Source of the DNA: an uncultured Clostridia bacterium
GTDB lineage: Bacteria > Bacillota > Clostridia > TANB77 > CAG-508
Length of the DNA stretch: 64,000 nucleotides
Reading direction: 5' to 3'
NCBI GenBank assembly: GCA_934182605.1
Contig: CAKPRQ010000002.1
Location: 1-64,000 of the forward strand
In this document: positions 27,327-36,903 of the stretch, one piece after another
Layout: each line of letters starts with the position of its first letter
Numbering within the stretch: position 1 is the stretch's first letter
Position numbers and translations under genes: made by a program
Notes under the pieces: generated by a model
Seen by the model: only the letters and a program-made list of their open reading frames with translations
Databases searched by the model: none
Told to the model about the DNA's origin: nothing

Positions 27327-28445
27327 CTATTTAGTCAACTTGATATATCTCTCAACTATAATATCAGCTATTCTTTTACTTGCAAAGCCATCTCCATAAG
27401 GATTTGAAGCTTTGCTCATTTTATCATATTCTTCTTTATTTTCTAATAAATCTTTTGTCATTTTATATATAACCTCTTCATTTGTTCCTGCAAGTTTTAA
27501 AGTTCCTGCTTTTATGCCCTCTGGTCTTTCTGTAGTGTCTCTTAAAACTAATACAGGTTTTCCAAGTGATGGTGCTTCTTCTTGTATTCCTCCACTATCA
27601 GTTAATACTAAATATGATTTTCCTAAAAAATTATGAAAATCTAATACTTCTAATGGCTCAATTAATTTTATTTTTCCATCATTTCCTAACACTTCATTTG
27701 CCACTTCTCTTACTTTAGGATTTAAATGTACTGGATATACTGCTCTTACATCTGAAAATTCATCAACTATTCTTTTTATAGCTTTAAACATTCCTCTCAT
27801 TGGCTCACCTAAGTTTTCTCTTCTATGAGCTGTTATTAATATTAATCTATTATTACCTACCCATTCTAATATTGTATGTGCATAATCTGCTTTTACTGTT
27901 GTTCTTAAAGCATCTATTGCTGTATTACCTGTTACATATATACTTTCTTTATTTTTTCCTTCAGCTAATAAAGAATTTTTACTATTTTCTGTTGGTGCAA
28001 AATGAATATCAGCTAACACTCCGACCATTTGCCTATTCATCTCTTCGGGATATGGAGAATATTTATTCCACGTTCTTAAACCAGCCTCTACATGCCCTAT
28101 ATCAACCTGATTATAATATGCTGCCAAAGCACCAGCAAACGTGGTAGTCGTATCTCCATGTACTAAAATTATATTAGGCATTACCTCTTGAATTACTTTT
28201 TCTAATCCTTGTAAAACTCTACTAGTTATTTGTGATAAGGTTTGTCCAGGTTTCATAATATCTAAATCATATTCTGGTACTATATTAAAAGTTTCCAAAA
28301 CTTGATCTAACATTTGTCTATGTTGTGCTGTTACACAAACTATACACTCAACTTCTTTTCTCGACTTCAATTCTTTTACTAACGGAGCCATTTTTATTGC
28401 CTCTGGCCTAGTACCAAAAACAACCATAACTTTTATTTTACTCAT
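27327..28445 (-). CDS. wecB: UDP-N-acetylglucosamine 2-epimerase
   Basis: Interconverts UDP-GlcNAc and UDP-ManNAc (WecB/MnaA). The 372-aa product has FGTRPEAIKMAPL at the N-terminus, VHGDTTTTFAGALAAYY, HVEAGLRTWNKYSPYPEE, and TDSGGIQEEAPSLGKPV near the C-terminus. I choose ATG 28445 because AAAGGAA overlaps the upstream TTG that would give a longer form. It lies in one operon with tagA and tagO and supplies UDP-ManNAc to TagA. Confidence 0.95.
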   Translation of the reverse strand: MSKIKVMVVFGTRPEAIKMAPLVKELKSRKEVECIVCVTAQHRQMLDQVLETFNIVPEYDLDIMKPGQTLSQITSRVLQGLEKVIQEVMPNIILVHGDTTTTFAGALAAYYNQVDIGHVEAGLRTWNKYSPYPEEMNRQMVGVLADIHFAPTENSKNSLLAEGKNKESIYVTGNTAIDALRTTVKADYAHTILEWVGNNRLILITAHRRENLGEPMRGMFKAIKRIVDEFSDVRAVYPVHLNPKVREVANEVLGNDGKIKLIEPLEVLDFHNFLGKSYLVLTDSGGIQEEAPSLGKPVLVLRDTTERPEGIKAGTLKLAGTNEEVIYKMTKDLLENKEEYDKMSKASNPYGDGFASKRIADIIVERYIKLTK

Positions 28446-28501
28446 TATTAATATCGTTCCTTTCAAAAAATAAATTTATAAAAGAAATTAGCTAATTATT
28501 C

Positions 28502-29239
28502 CTAATCTTTTTTTCCCTTTTTTAATTCGTTTATCTTTTTTAAATATTTTATATTACTTTTATAAAATCTTTTTAACCTTTTTGGTTCTGTAGTTATTCT
28601 ATATAACCACTCTAACTTTAATTTAATAAAAATTTTAGGTGCTCTTTTTTTTGTACCACTTAATACATCAAAACTACCACCAACTCCTACAAAAATACCT
28701 TTATCAAATTTATCAAAATACTTATAAATTAACATTTCTTGTCTAGGAATACCTAATGCTACTAATGTTACATCTGGTTTTAATTCTACAATTTCTTCCA
28801 TAACTTTATCTTTATCTTTTATATAGCCATCATATATTTTAAGTATTTTTATATTTTCATACTTATCATCTAATACTTTTTTTAATTTTTCTACTACTTC
28901 TTTTTTAGCTCCAAATAAACATAAAGTTCCCTTCATTTCATTTAAGTACTCAAATAATTTTGTACATAATTCTACTCCTGTTATTGTTTCTTCCATTTCT
29001 ATCCCTAACATTTTAGCACCTTTTAGTACCCCTATACCATCGGGAACTATCATTGTTTTTTCATCCAATAATATTTTTTGAAATTCATTATTGTCCTCTG
29101 CAATCATTAATGTTTCTGGATTTGCAGTTACTATAAACATTTTTTCTTCATTTTTCAAATTTTCTTTTACTAAATTATGAAAAGAATCTTTTGACTTATT
29201 GTATGTTTTTTCAATATACTTTTTTATGCAATTTGCCAT
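28502..29239 (-). CDS. tagA: WecG/TagA/CpsF-family N-acetylmannosaminyltransferase
   Basis: Adds ManNAc to GlcNAc-PP-undecaprenol, the second step of wall teichoic acid linkage-unit synthesis. The 245-aa product has the family segments TANPETLMIA, VPDGIGVLKGAKMLG, ALGIPRQEMLIYKY and GVGGSFDVLSGTKKRAPK. It stands between tagO and wecB, exactly the genes that provide its acceptor and donor. No tagB/tagF-type polymerase is in this window, so the final polymer is unknown. Confidence 0.93.
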   Translation of the reverse strand: MANCIKKYIEKTYNKSKDSFHNLVKENLKNEEKMFIVTANPETLMIAEDNNEFQKILLDEKTMIVPDGIGVLKGAKMLGIEMEETITGVELCTKLFEYLNEMKGTLCLFGAKKEVVEKLKKVLDDKYENIKILKIYDGYIKDKDKVMEEIVELKPDVTLVALGIPRQEMLIYKYFDKFDKGIFVGVGGSFDVLSGTKKRAPKIFIKLKLEWLYRITTEPKRLKRFYKSNIKYLKKINELKKGKKD

Positions 29240-29277
29240 ATTAAACTATCCTTTCGATATTTATTATGTTTATAATT

Positions 29278-30354
29278 TTACAATTCTTTATTATCTCTTA
29301 AATTACATATATCCTTATATCCTACGCCTATAAGTGCTATTACTAATAATGCAAATGATAAGGCTTTCCAAATTCCACCTTCTAATAATACGATTGTAAA
29401 TAATCCTAATGTTGCACTTAATCCATATAAAATCATAACTGCTTGCCTTTGAGTATATCCCTTATCCATAAGTCTATGGTGCAAATGACCTCTATCTGGC
29501 TGCAATACTGCTTTTAAAGATTTACCTTTTATTATTCTTCTTATTATTGCAAATAAAGTATCAAATATTGGTAAGCCTAAAATTATAATTGGTGCAACTA
29601 ATACTAATGCTGTATAAGTTTTAGCTACTCCTAATATAGAAATAACTGCCAAACTAAAACCTAGAAAATTAGAACCTGTATCTCCTATAAATGTTTTTGC
29701 TGGATTAAAATTAAATGGTAAAAATCCTAAAATTGCTCCCGCTAATGCTGTTGTTAAAATCATTGCTAATAATGGAGAACCATTAAGTGCAAATATCATT
29801 ATTAATGAAACGCACGATACTAAAGATATACCAGAAGACAACCCATCTAAGCCATCTATTAAATTAATAGCATTAGTAACACCTATTATCCAACACACAG
29901 TTATAATATATGAAAAAACTTCATTTAATTCCCCTGAAAGAAATGGTAAATTTATGTTTTCTATTCTTATACCTGCAAAACATACAATTAATGCAGATAT
30001 TATTTGCACGCATAATTTTACTATCGCAGTTACTCCCTTAGAATCATCTATAAAACACGTTATTCCTAACAAAAGAATTCCTACAAAAAATCCTGCTAAT
30101 TTAGTGTAGTAATCTTGTCCATCATATATATCTACATTTTCCATGTTTAAAATTATTAATAAATATATTACGGAAACCAAAAAACCTACTATTACAGCTA
30201 TTCCTCCCAATCTAGGTATTGGTTTTTTGTGTACTTTCCTTTTTTCTGGTATGTCTAATGCTCCAACTTTTTTTGCTAATCTCATTGTATATGGGGTTAT
30301 AACAAAACTTGTTAGTACTGCTAAGGCGAATGCTATTATTACATTACTCCACAT
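29278..30354 (-). CDS. tagO: Undecaprenyl-phosphate GlcNAc-1-phosphate transferase (TagO/WecA)
   Basis: Starts linkage-unit or teichoic-acid-like polymer synthesis on the lipid carrier. The 358-aa polytopic protein has about 10-11 membrane segments. MraY/WecA-family residues are present: FIDDSKG, NLIDGLDGLSSG, FNFNPAKTFIGDTGSNFLGF and DRGHLHHRLMDKGY. A GAAGGA ribosome-binding site and a consensus promoter precede it. It is the first gene of tagO-tagA-wecB. Confidence 0.95.
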   Translation of the reverse strand: MWSNVIIAFALAVLTSFVITPYTMRLAKKVGALDIPEKRKVHKKPIPRLGGIAVIVGFLVSVIYLLIILNMENVDIYDGQDYYTKLAGFFVGILLLGITCFIDDSKGVTAIVKLCVQIISALIVCFAGIRIENINLPFLSGELNEVFSYIITVCWIIGVTNAINLIDGLDGLSSGISLVSCVSLIMIFALNGSPLLAMILTTALAGAILGFLPFNFNPAKTFIGDTGSNFLGFSLAVISILGVAKTYTALVLVAPIIILGLPIFDTLFAIIRRIIKGKSLKAVLQPDRGHLHHRLMDKGYTQRQAVMILYGLSATLGLFTIVLLEGGIWKALSFALLVIALIGVGYKDICNLRDNKEL

Positions 30355-30396
30355 AATATTATATCCTTCTTTCTGTAAACTCTTTTAAACATTATT

Positions 30397-30425
30397 ATTT
30401 TATATTAAATACTTAATTTTGTCAA
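30397..30425 (-). promoter_or_regulatory. tagO operon promoter
   Basis: On the minus strand TTGACA (30420-30425) and TAAAAT (30397-30402) with 17 bp spacing. It lies about 45 bp upstream of the tagO start. MITE-like copy A is just upstream of the -35 box. Confidence 0.75.
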
Positions 30426-30453
30426 GAATTTTGACGAACTTTAATATAAGAAG

Positions 30454-30605
30454 GTTAACAGTTCAGATGGTACTTTATAAAATCGTGATATATAGATATT
30501 TGCGAGTCAAGACCCGGATTGTGCCACCCTAGTTATGTTTTGACTAAAAATAGCTATATATCACGATTTCGCAAAAGTTATATGTTTTCTACCTGAACCG
30601 TAATC
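30454..30605. repeat. MITE-like hairpin element, copy A
   Basis: A 152-bp element with imperfect terminal repeats GTTAACAGTTCAG and CTGAACCGTAATC. Inner 22-bp arms AAATCGTGATATATAG... (30480-30501) and ...CTATATATCACGATTT (30548-30569) have one mismatch. The centre holds GTCAAGAC/GTTTTGAC around a GC-richer loop. Copies at 50429-50578 (inverted) and 53511-53661 are near identical in arms and centre. It has no coding capacity and sits between the tagO and divIVA operons. Confidence 0.85.
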
Positions 30606-30673
30606 AAGACGATTACAATATAAAGGTGTATTACATAAATCACTTAAAAATACTAGTCTAAAATTAAAACTCC

Positions 30674-30693
30674 CGATAAAATAAATTTTATCG
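30674..30693 (-). terminator. Terminator after divIVA
   Basis: CGATAAAAT and ATTTTATCG form a compact hairpin followed on the minus strand by GGGAGTTTTAATTTT. It lies 30 bp after the divIVA stop. Confidence 0.6.
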
Positions 30694-30722
30694 AGATAAA
30701 ATTAAAAATTTTACTTTTATTT

Positions 30723-31175
30723 TTAATTATCTTCATTAACATCTTTTAACAATTCTAATTGTGAAATAAGTAATGCTTCCATTTTAGCTTTATATACTTC
30801 AAATTGTTTCTTTACTTCTTCCATATGTCTCATTTCTTCTATTGTTTGGTTTTTAATCTCACTCACAGATTCTTTTGCTTTAAGTTCTGCTTCTTTTATT
30901 ATTTGATCTGCTTGTTGATTGGCTATTTTCTTTATTTCTTCTGCTGTTGATTGAGCCATTACTAATGTATTTTGTAAAGTACCTTCTATTGTTTTATAAT
31001 GATTTATGCTAGCTTCCATATCGTTAATTTTTTCTTTTAATGAAGCATTTTCACGATATAAAGTTTGATAATCTAAAGTTAATTGATCTAAAAATTCATC
31101 AATTTCCTCTACACTGTATCCATTCATCATCTGTTTTGAAAATCTTTTATTTTCAATATCTAATGGTGTAAGCAT
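30723..31175 (-). CDS. divIVA: DivIVA domain protein
   Basis: A coiled-coil protein that binds negatively curved membrane at poles and septa and organises division or sporulation. The 150-aa product starts MLTPLDIENKRFSKQMMNGY, the conserved lipid-binding N-terminus. EEIDEFLDQLTLDY follows, then a long coiled coil at about 40-130. It follows sepF by 67 bp, as in the ylm-sepF-divIVA division cluster of Firmicutes. Confidence 0.93.
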   Translation of the reverse strand: MLTPLDIENKRFSKQMMNGYSVEEIDEFLDQLTLDYQTLYRENASLKEKINDMEASINHYKTIEGTLQNTLVMAQSTAEEIKKIANQQADQIIKEAELKAKESVSEIKNQTIEEMRHMEEVKKQFEVYKAKMEALLISQLELLKDVNEDN

Positions 31176-31242
31176 CTTTACATCTCCTTTTTAATCAATT
31201 TTCATCACACTGACATACTTACATATATCTTTTTATAACATA

Positions 31243-31725
31243 TTAGCCATTTTTTAGCCAAGATACATTTAATTTATTTCTAATTTCTTCCTTAGTTGCT
31301 TCACTTGTTATATCATAATTCATAGGAGCAAACAAAAAGATTGAGTTTGAAACTTTTTCAATATGTCCATCTAATGCTTGTACAGCACCACTCATAAAAT
31401 CAACTATTCTTCTTGCAACATCTTTATTTACATATTCTAAATTAACTATTATTGATTTTTTTTGTTTTAAGCATTCACATATATCTTCAGTTTGTTCAAA
31501 GCTTGTTGGTTTTGATATAATCATTTTTACTTGTTGTGTTTGATTTATGTTAACCACTTTACTTCTTCTGCTACCAAAGAAACCCCTTTCTCCTGGTTCT
31601 TCATATCCATCCTCATCATCTTCATAATCAAAATCATTTACAGCCATTGAATCATCTTCCTCAAATTCTTCTTCTTTTTCTTTTCCAAATATTCCATATA
31701 ACTTATTCATAAATGTGCTTGCCAT
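31243..31725 (-). CDS. sepF: Cell division protein SepF
   Basis: SepF tethers FtsZ to the membrane and shapes the septum. The 160-aa product has the N-terminal amphipathic helix MASTFMNKLYGIFGK and an acidic linker (30-60). The SepF domain has VKMIISKPTSFEQTEDICE, SIIVNLEYVNKDVARRIVDF and the glycine SGAVQALDG. It has its own promoter. The ylm genes usually upstream are absent; an HlyD-like gene is there instead. Confidence 0.95.
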   Translation of the reverse strand: MASTFMNKLYGIFGKEKEEEFEEDDSMAVNDFDYEDDEDGYEEPGERGFFGSRRSKVVNINQTQQVKMIISKPTSFEQTEDICECLKQKKSIIVNLEYVNKDVARRIVDFMSGAVQALDGHIEKVSNSIFLFAPMNYDITSEATKEEIRNKLNVSWLKNG

Positions 31726-31775
31726 TTGAACCCTCCTACAAATTTATTATCTTTTTTAAATTTTTCATATACCAT

Positions 31776-31804
31776 AGTATCTTATTTTTTTTGTAATTTG
31801 TCAA
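31776..31804 (-). promoter_or_regulatory. sepF promoter
   Basis: On the minus strand TTGACA (31799-31804) and GATACT (31776-31781) are 17 bp apart, about 50 bp upstream of the sepF start. The remaining gap to 31894 holds repeated TGTAATATT words of unknown meaning. Confidence 0.6.
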
Positions 31805-31894
31805 GTGTTTTTTTACATTTTTTTCATTTGTAATATTTTTGTAATATTATTGTAACATCTCTGTAATATTTCATTAATTTTAAATATAATACTC

Positions 31895-33124
31895 TTAAGA
31901 AGTATATGCATATATTTCATCGTATAATTGTACTTTTTTCATTTTATTTATTTCACTTGTCGTGTAGCCCAATTCTTTTAATTCTTCTGTTGTATAATTT
32001 CCAATTATTGTATAATTTTCATTTCGTTTTAATACTTTTATCAAAACTTTTTCCTTATAGCCGGCTTTGTTTCTTATTATATAATTTTTATCCTCTTCTG
32101 TAATTATAGCCGAATTTGGAACTTTTAAACCACTTTTACTCCACCAAATTACATTTACGCTTATCTTTCGTGCATCTAACAATTTTTCAACATCATAATT
32201 GATTTTAAATACTATTACTCTTGTTCCTATTTCTTCCTCAAATATTTTTTCTATAGTCGCTTCTATTGCTGGTAAATTTAAAAATTCTAGTGAAACTCTA
32301 TCTCCTATTTTAGCGTTTTTTGCTTCATCCGAGTCCATTATTGCAGCTATGTAACATTGGTAATTATTTACAATTTTGGCTTTTTCATTACTACTTTCTA
32401 TTAATTGTCCTGTTCTTATATCTATATTTTCTAATAATTCTCTATTTAAATAATCTATATTTTTACTACTAAAAAAGTCTTCATATCCATCTATCTTATA
32501 TGATACTATTCCACTCATTGGGGCTGTTATATATTCTGCATTTGAATTTAGTTCTTTTTCATATGAACTTCTTTCTTCTATTAAATTTTTAATATAAGAA
32601 CCTGCTGGACTTAATTTACCTACCACTTCTGCTTTCTTTAATATTAATTTATTTATTTCTTCTTTTAATATTTTTATTTCTGAATAATTATTTATGCCAT
32701 ATATTGAATTTATTTTTTCTTGTATTTGGTTTTCTAATACAGGTGAATATATGTTAGTTTCATTTTTTAAAGCTTCTTGAATTTTTACATCAAGCTCTTC
32801 TATTTTTTTTATTAATTCATCCTCATTACCACTTTTATATCTAAATATTGGTTCATCTTTTGCTACCTTCTCACCTTCATTTTTAATTTTTACTATACCA
32901 TTTTTATAACTCTCGCCTTGTACTATCACTTCTTCTCTTAAAATATATCCGTCCGCCTTTTCTTCTAAATATAGATTTCCATTTTCCATAATAAATGTAT
33001 CGGTTGGGTTTTTAATTAAATTAAATATTACTATTCCAATATAGCTTAATGTAATTATTAACAAAATTATTAAAATTATAACTTTTACTAAGTTTAATTT
33101 ATGATTTTTTTCTCTATCTGGCAT
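31895..33124 (-). CDS. HlyD-like membrane-anchored protein
   Basis: A 409-aa protein with one N-terminal membrane segment (about 12-36), then an extracellular lipoyl/barrel-sandwich half (LEEKADGYILREE, VKIKNEGEKVAKDEPIFRYK). A coiled-coil hairpin covers about 105-180, the second half-motif is ITAPMSGIVSYKIDGYED, and a beta-barrel tail follows. This is the layout of HlyD/RND adaptor proteins. No partner ABC or RND pump lies nearby. In Clostridia such genes commonly sit beside sepF, so a cell-envelope or division role is possible but unproven. Confidence 0.75.
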   Translation of the reverse strand: MPDREKNHKLNLVKVIILIILLIITLSYIGIVIFNLIKNPTDTFIMENGNLYLEEKADGYILREEVIVQGESYKNGIVKIKNEGEKVAKDEPIFRYKSGNEDELIKKIEELDVKIQEALKNETNIYSPVLENQIQEKINSIYGINNYSEIKILKEEINKLILKKAEVVGKLSPAGSYIKNLIEERSSYEKELNSNAEYITAPMSGIVSYKIDGYEDFFSSKNIDYLNRELLENIDIRTGQLIESSNEKAKIVNNYQCYIAAIMDSDEAKNAKIGDRVSLEFLNLPAIEATIEKIFEEEIGTRVIVFKINYDVEKLLDARKISVNVIWWSKSGLKVPNSAIITEEDKNYIIRNKAGYKEKVLIKVLKRNENYTIIGNYTTEELKELGYTTSEINKMKKVQLYDEIYAYTS

Positions 33125-33174
33125 TTAATTTAACATCCCTCCTTCTACAATTATTTATTAATATATAAGTACTA

Positions 33175-34132
33175 CTAATATTTATTTAGCTGTGAATTGT
33201 AAGAATCTTTTATATTTTCTAAAATAATTTCTAAATTTTTATTTACACCTAAACTCGCTTCTAGCCATATTGTATTTTTATTTTTTTTAAACCATGTTAA
33301 TTGTCTTTTTGCATATCTTCTGGTTTCTTGTTTTATTTTTTCTATCATTTCTTCTTTTGTTATTTTCTTATCCAAATATTCTTTTACTTCTTTATATCCT
33401 AGTCCTTGCATTGCTGTTGGCATGTTTTCTCCATACTTTGATATCAAGTTTTCTACTTCTTGTATTAATCCTTGTTCTAACATTATATCTACTCTTCTAT
33501 TTATCCTATCATATAAAACTTGTCTATCCCAATTAAGTGCAAATACTATATAATTATATGGTACACCATTTTTTAAAGATTCTTTATTTTGTTCTGTTTT
33601 ATTTTTTCCTGTTGCTTTATATATTTCTAGTATTCTTAATATTCTTTTTTTATCATTTGGACTAATTTTTTCAACTGCTTCTGGATCTATTTCTTTAGCT
33701 TTTTGGTATAGTTCATTAAGTTTCCCCTCTTTAACTTGCTTCTCTAACTCTATTCTATAATTTTCGTCAAAAGTCATTTCCTGAAAATCTATACCATATA
33801 TTAAAGCATCTATATATAACCCTGTTCCTCCTACCACTATTGGTACTTTATTCTTACTTAAAACTTCTTCTATAGCTCTAATAGCCTCAATTTTGTATTG
33901 AGATACCGAAAACCTTTCTTCTGGAGATATACAATCTATCAAATAATGCTTTATATTTTGCATCTCTTCTAAAGTAGGCTTTGCTGTTCCTATACTCATA
34001 TCTTTATAAATCTGCATTGAATCTGCTGAAATTATTTCACCATTTATATTCTTTGCGAGTTCAATAGATAAAGAAGTTTTTCCGTGAAGCTGTAGGACCT
34101 GCTATTACAATTACTAATGGCTTATTATTCAT
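33175..34132 (-). CDS. miaA: tRNA dimethylallyltransferase MiaA, interrupted by a +1 shift at an in-frame CGG
   Basis: MiaA adds a dimethylallyl group to A37 of tRNAs reading UNN codons. The true start is ATG 34130-34132 with AAAGGGAA upstream, encoding MNNKPLVIVIAGPTAS. The next frame-0 codon is CGG (C at 34084), and frame 0 stops seven codons later. Skipping the C gives ASGKTSLSIELAKN and continues into the long frame, restoring the P-loop GPTASGKTS and the substrate region SADSMQIYKDM. The complete product is 318 aa, normal for MiaA. Starting at 34017 instead would lack the P-loop and be dead. It follows mutL by 28 bp, the usual mutL-miaA pairing. Confidence 0.92.
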
Positions 34133-34160
34133 AAAATTCCCTTTCAATCATCTATTTAAA

Positions 34161-36494
34161 TTATCTTCTACTAAATTTTCTTTCTATGTCATTTTTAGTC
34201 ATTTTTATTGCTGTTGGTCTACCGTGTGGACAAGTGAATGGATTTGGTAATTCCATTAATTTATCTAATAAGGCTATTACTTCTGGTAATTCTAAGTCCA
34301 TATTAGCTTTTACAGCAGATTTACATGCAACTGTTGCTATAAATTTTTCCTCTATTTCTTGACGTTCTGTTCTCGCTACTGTATCTATTTCATCTAATAT
34401 ATCTAAGAATAAAGATTTTGTATCTATATCCATACACATACTAGGTACACCTACTAATTTTACTGTTCTATCTCCAAATTCCTCTACCTTAAATCCTGCC
34501 TTTTCAAATATATCCATATTTTCTCTTAAAATGCATATTTCTTTATTCGTCAAATTTATTACATCTGGTAATAACATCATTTGACAGTCTTTATTTCCAC
34601 TATAATAATTTGCTTTTACTTTTTCATACATGATTCTTTCGTGAGCTGCGTGTTGGTCTAATATATATAATTCATCTTCTATTTCTAAAATTATATATGT
34701 TGAAAATGCTATTCCTATAAATTTATATCCTTGATATTTACTATTTTTAGTAAACATTGAAATATTTTCACTTTCTACATATTTTAAATTATCAAATTTT
34801 ATTTCTTGCCTTTTTACTGTTGCTGGCACAGTTCCGAATGTTTTTTCATACATATCATCAAAATTTTGTGGTTCTTGTGCAATTTGTGGCATTTGTTCTA
34901 CTTTCGATTGTTGTACTTCATCCCCTGTACTTTTACCTACGAAATTTTCATTTATTTTATTATCTTCTTGATTTACATCAATAATTTCAGTATCTTTTAC
35001 TTCTTCATTTTGTAACTCGTCTTCATTTTTTGAAAAAATTCTATCTTTTATTTCCTCTATTTCATTTTTTTCTTTTTCATCTATTAAAACAGGCATCTTT
35101 TCAATATCTTTTAAAACTTCTGATTGTAATTTTTTTAAGTCATCAAATTTATATAAATTTTCTTTTTCATATTCAAATTTATCTTCCTCTAACTTATTTG
35201 CTCCACTTTTTTCATTAAATATATCAGTAATTATATTATCATTTTTGTACTCTTCTTCTTTTTCTTTGCTTACTTTTTTAAATAAATCTACTATATTTTT
35301 AGCTATGTGTCTAGGTTTTTCTTCTTTTACTTCTTCTATTTCTTGAGGTTCATAAACATTATCTTTTATCTCTTTGCTTTCCTTTATTTCTTGTTGAACG
35401 CCATTTTTTATCTCTTCTTTTAATTGTTCTATACTATTCTTTTTTTCAAAATGATTTTTATATATTTCATCTGCACTTTTTTCTTTACTTACATTACTTA
35501 TTAAAGAACCTGCTAATAATGATTCCTTAATTGCATACATTACGGCCTTAAAAACTTCTCCCTCATCTACAAATCTTACCTCTAATTTAGCGGGATGAAC
35601 ATTTACATCCACCATTTTAGGCTCCATTTCTATATTCATTACTAAAAATGGAAACTTTCCTATTGGCAACATTCCCTTCATAGCCTGTTCTACCGCTGCT
35701 GATAATGTTTTATCTTTTACATATCTATTGTTTATGAAAAACATTTGATTAGACCTGTTGCTTCTTGCAATTTCTGGCTTCCCTATTACACCTTTTATAA
35801 TTATATTTTCATATTTATAATCTATAGGCAATAATCCATTTACAATATCTTTACCATAAATACCATATATTACATCTTCTAATTTTCCATTTCCATTACT
35901 TTGAATTGCTACTTTTCCATTATTTATAAGTTTAATTGCTACATTAGTATTTACTAATGCAATTCTTTTAACAGCATCTTCTATATATCCCGCTTCTGTA
36001 TAGTCTTTCTTTAAAAACTTATATCTAACTGGTGTATTAAAAAACAACTTTTCAACGGTTATTGTAGTTCCTACTGGTGCAGCTACCAACTCTTCTGATA
36101 AAACATTGCCTGCTTCAATCACTACTTTATAACCTGTATCGCTATTTTGAGTTCTTGATACCATTTCTACTCTAGCAATAGCTGCAATACTTGCTAAAGC
36201 CTCACCTCTAAACCCCATTGTTCTTACATATTCTAAATCATCAGCTTTACGAATCTTGCTAGTAGCATGTCTTTCGAAAGCAATAATCATATCATCTGGT
36301 TCCATGCCTTTTCCATTATCTGTAATTCTAATTCTAGAAATTCCTCCATTTTGTACTTCAATATTCACATTTGTTGCACCAGCATCTATAGAATTTTCCA
36401 ACATTTCTTTTACTACTGAAGCAGGTCTTTCTATAACTTCGCCTGCGGCTATTTTATTTATTGTTAAATCATCTAATAAAACTATATTCCCCAT
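34161..36494 (-). CDS. mutL: DNA mismatch repair protein MutL
   Basis: MutL links mismatch recognition to strand incision. The 777-aa product has the N-terminal GHKL ATPase (ENSIDAGATNV, DNGKGM, RHATSKI, GFRGEALASI) and a long acidic linker at about 340-570. The C-terminal dimerisation/endonuclease domain has DQHAAHERIMYE, ACKSAVKAN and CPHGRPTAIKM. These nuclease motifs are those of organisms lacking MutH. mutS is not in the window. It precedes miaA. Confidence 0.96.
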   Translation of the reverse strand: MGNIVLLDDLTINKIAAGEVIERPASVVKEMLENSIDAGATNVNIEVQNGGISRIRITDNGKGMEPDDMIIAFERHATSKIRKADDLEYVRTMGFRGEALASIAAIARVEMVSRTQNSDTGYKVVIEAGNVLSEELVAAPVGTTITVEKLFFNTPVRYKFLKKDYTEAGYIEDAVKRIALVNTNVAIKLINNGKVAIQSNGNGKLEDVIYGIYGKDIVNGLLPIDYKYENIIIKGVIGKPEIARSNRSNQMFFINNRYVKDKTLSAAVEQAMKGMLPIGKFPFLVMNIEMEPKMVDVNVHPAKLEVRFVDEGEVFKAVMYAIKESLLAGSLISNVSKEKSADEIYKNHFEKKNSIEQLKEEIKNGVQQEIKESKEIKDNVYEPQEIEEVKEEKPRHIAKNIVDLFKKVSKEKEEEYKNDNIITDIFNEKSGANKLEEDKFEYEKENLYKFDDLKKLQSEVLKDIEKMPVLIDEKEKNEIEEIKDRIFSKNEDELQNEEVKDTEIIDVNQEDNKINENFVGKSTGDEVQQSKVEQMPQIAQEPQNFDDMYEKTFGTVPATVKRQEIKFDNLKYVESENISMFTKNSKYQGYKFIGIAFSTYIILEIEDELYILDQHAAHERIMYEKVKANYYSGNKDCQMMLLPDVINLTNKEICILRENMDIFEKAGFKVEEFGDRTVKLVGVPSMCMDIDTKSLFLDILDEIDTVARTERQEIEEKFIATVACKSAVKANMDLELPEVIALLDKLMELPNPFTCPHGRPTAIKMTKNDIERKFSRR

Positions 36495-36657
36495 TATTTC
36501 TCCTTCTTTTATAATAATAATTCTTTTAAATTATATAACAAATTATGTAATTTGTATAGAGATTTTTTAAAATTTTGTAACACTTTTTTTTATTAAGAAT
36601 AATATGTAATATAACTACCACATATTAAAAAGCTTTTAATTGAAAGGAGGATGACTT

Positions 36658-36777
36658 ATGCCAGAAAATAGAAGTTGCGGAGGAGGATTTGGATTTGGTG
36701 ATGATTGCTGCTCAATCATACTTTTAATCTTAATAATTTGCTGTTTCTGCGGTGGCGGATGCGGAAGAAGTTGCTAA
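36658..36777 (+). CDS. Small Cys/Gly-rich YjcZ-like sporulation peptide
   Basis: A 39-aa product starting MPENRSCGGGFGFGDDCC with a hydrophobic centre (SIILLILIICCF) and a CGGGCGRSC tail; eight cysteines in total. GAAAGGAGG sits 7 bases before the ATG. The Gly-rich head, single short membrane segment and tiny size match YjcZ/YczN-like peptides that are abundant in spore formers. The Cys content is unusually high. It is monocistronic between mutL and ddl, with a strong terminator after it. Function unknown; a spore-envelope location is inferred. Confidence 0.75.
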   Translation: MPENRSCGGGFGFGDDCCSIILLILIICCFCGGGCGRSC

Positions 36778-36846
36778 TTACTAATTCTTACCTCTAAATT
36801 AAATTGCTTTATATTTTGGAGAAGTCTCCAAAACATATTATAAGCG

Positions 36847-36888
36847 AATTATAAATCACGTACCTTGAGGGTGACGTGATTTATAATT
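36847..36888. terminator. Bidirectional terminator between the YjcZ-like gene and ddl
   Basis: AATTATAAATCACGT (36847-36861) and ACGTGATTTATAATT (36874-36888) form a perfect 15-bp stem with a 12-nt loop, followed by T-rich DNA on both strands. It lies between two convergent genes. Confidence 0.88.
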
Positions 36889-36903
36889 AATTATTTTACT
36901 TTT

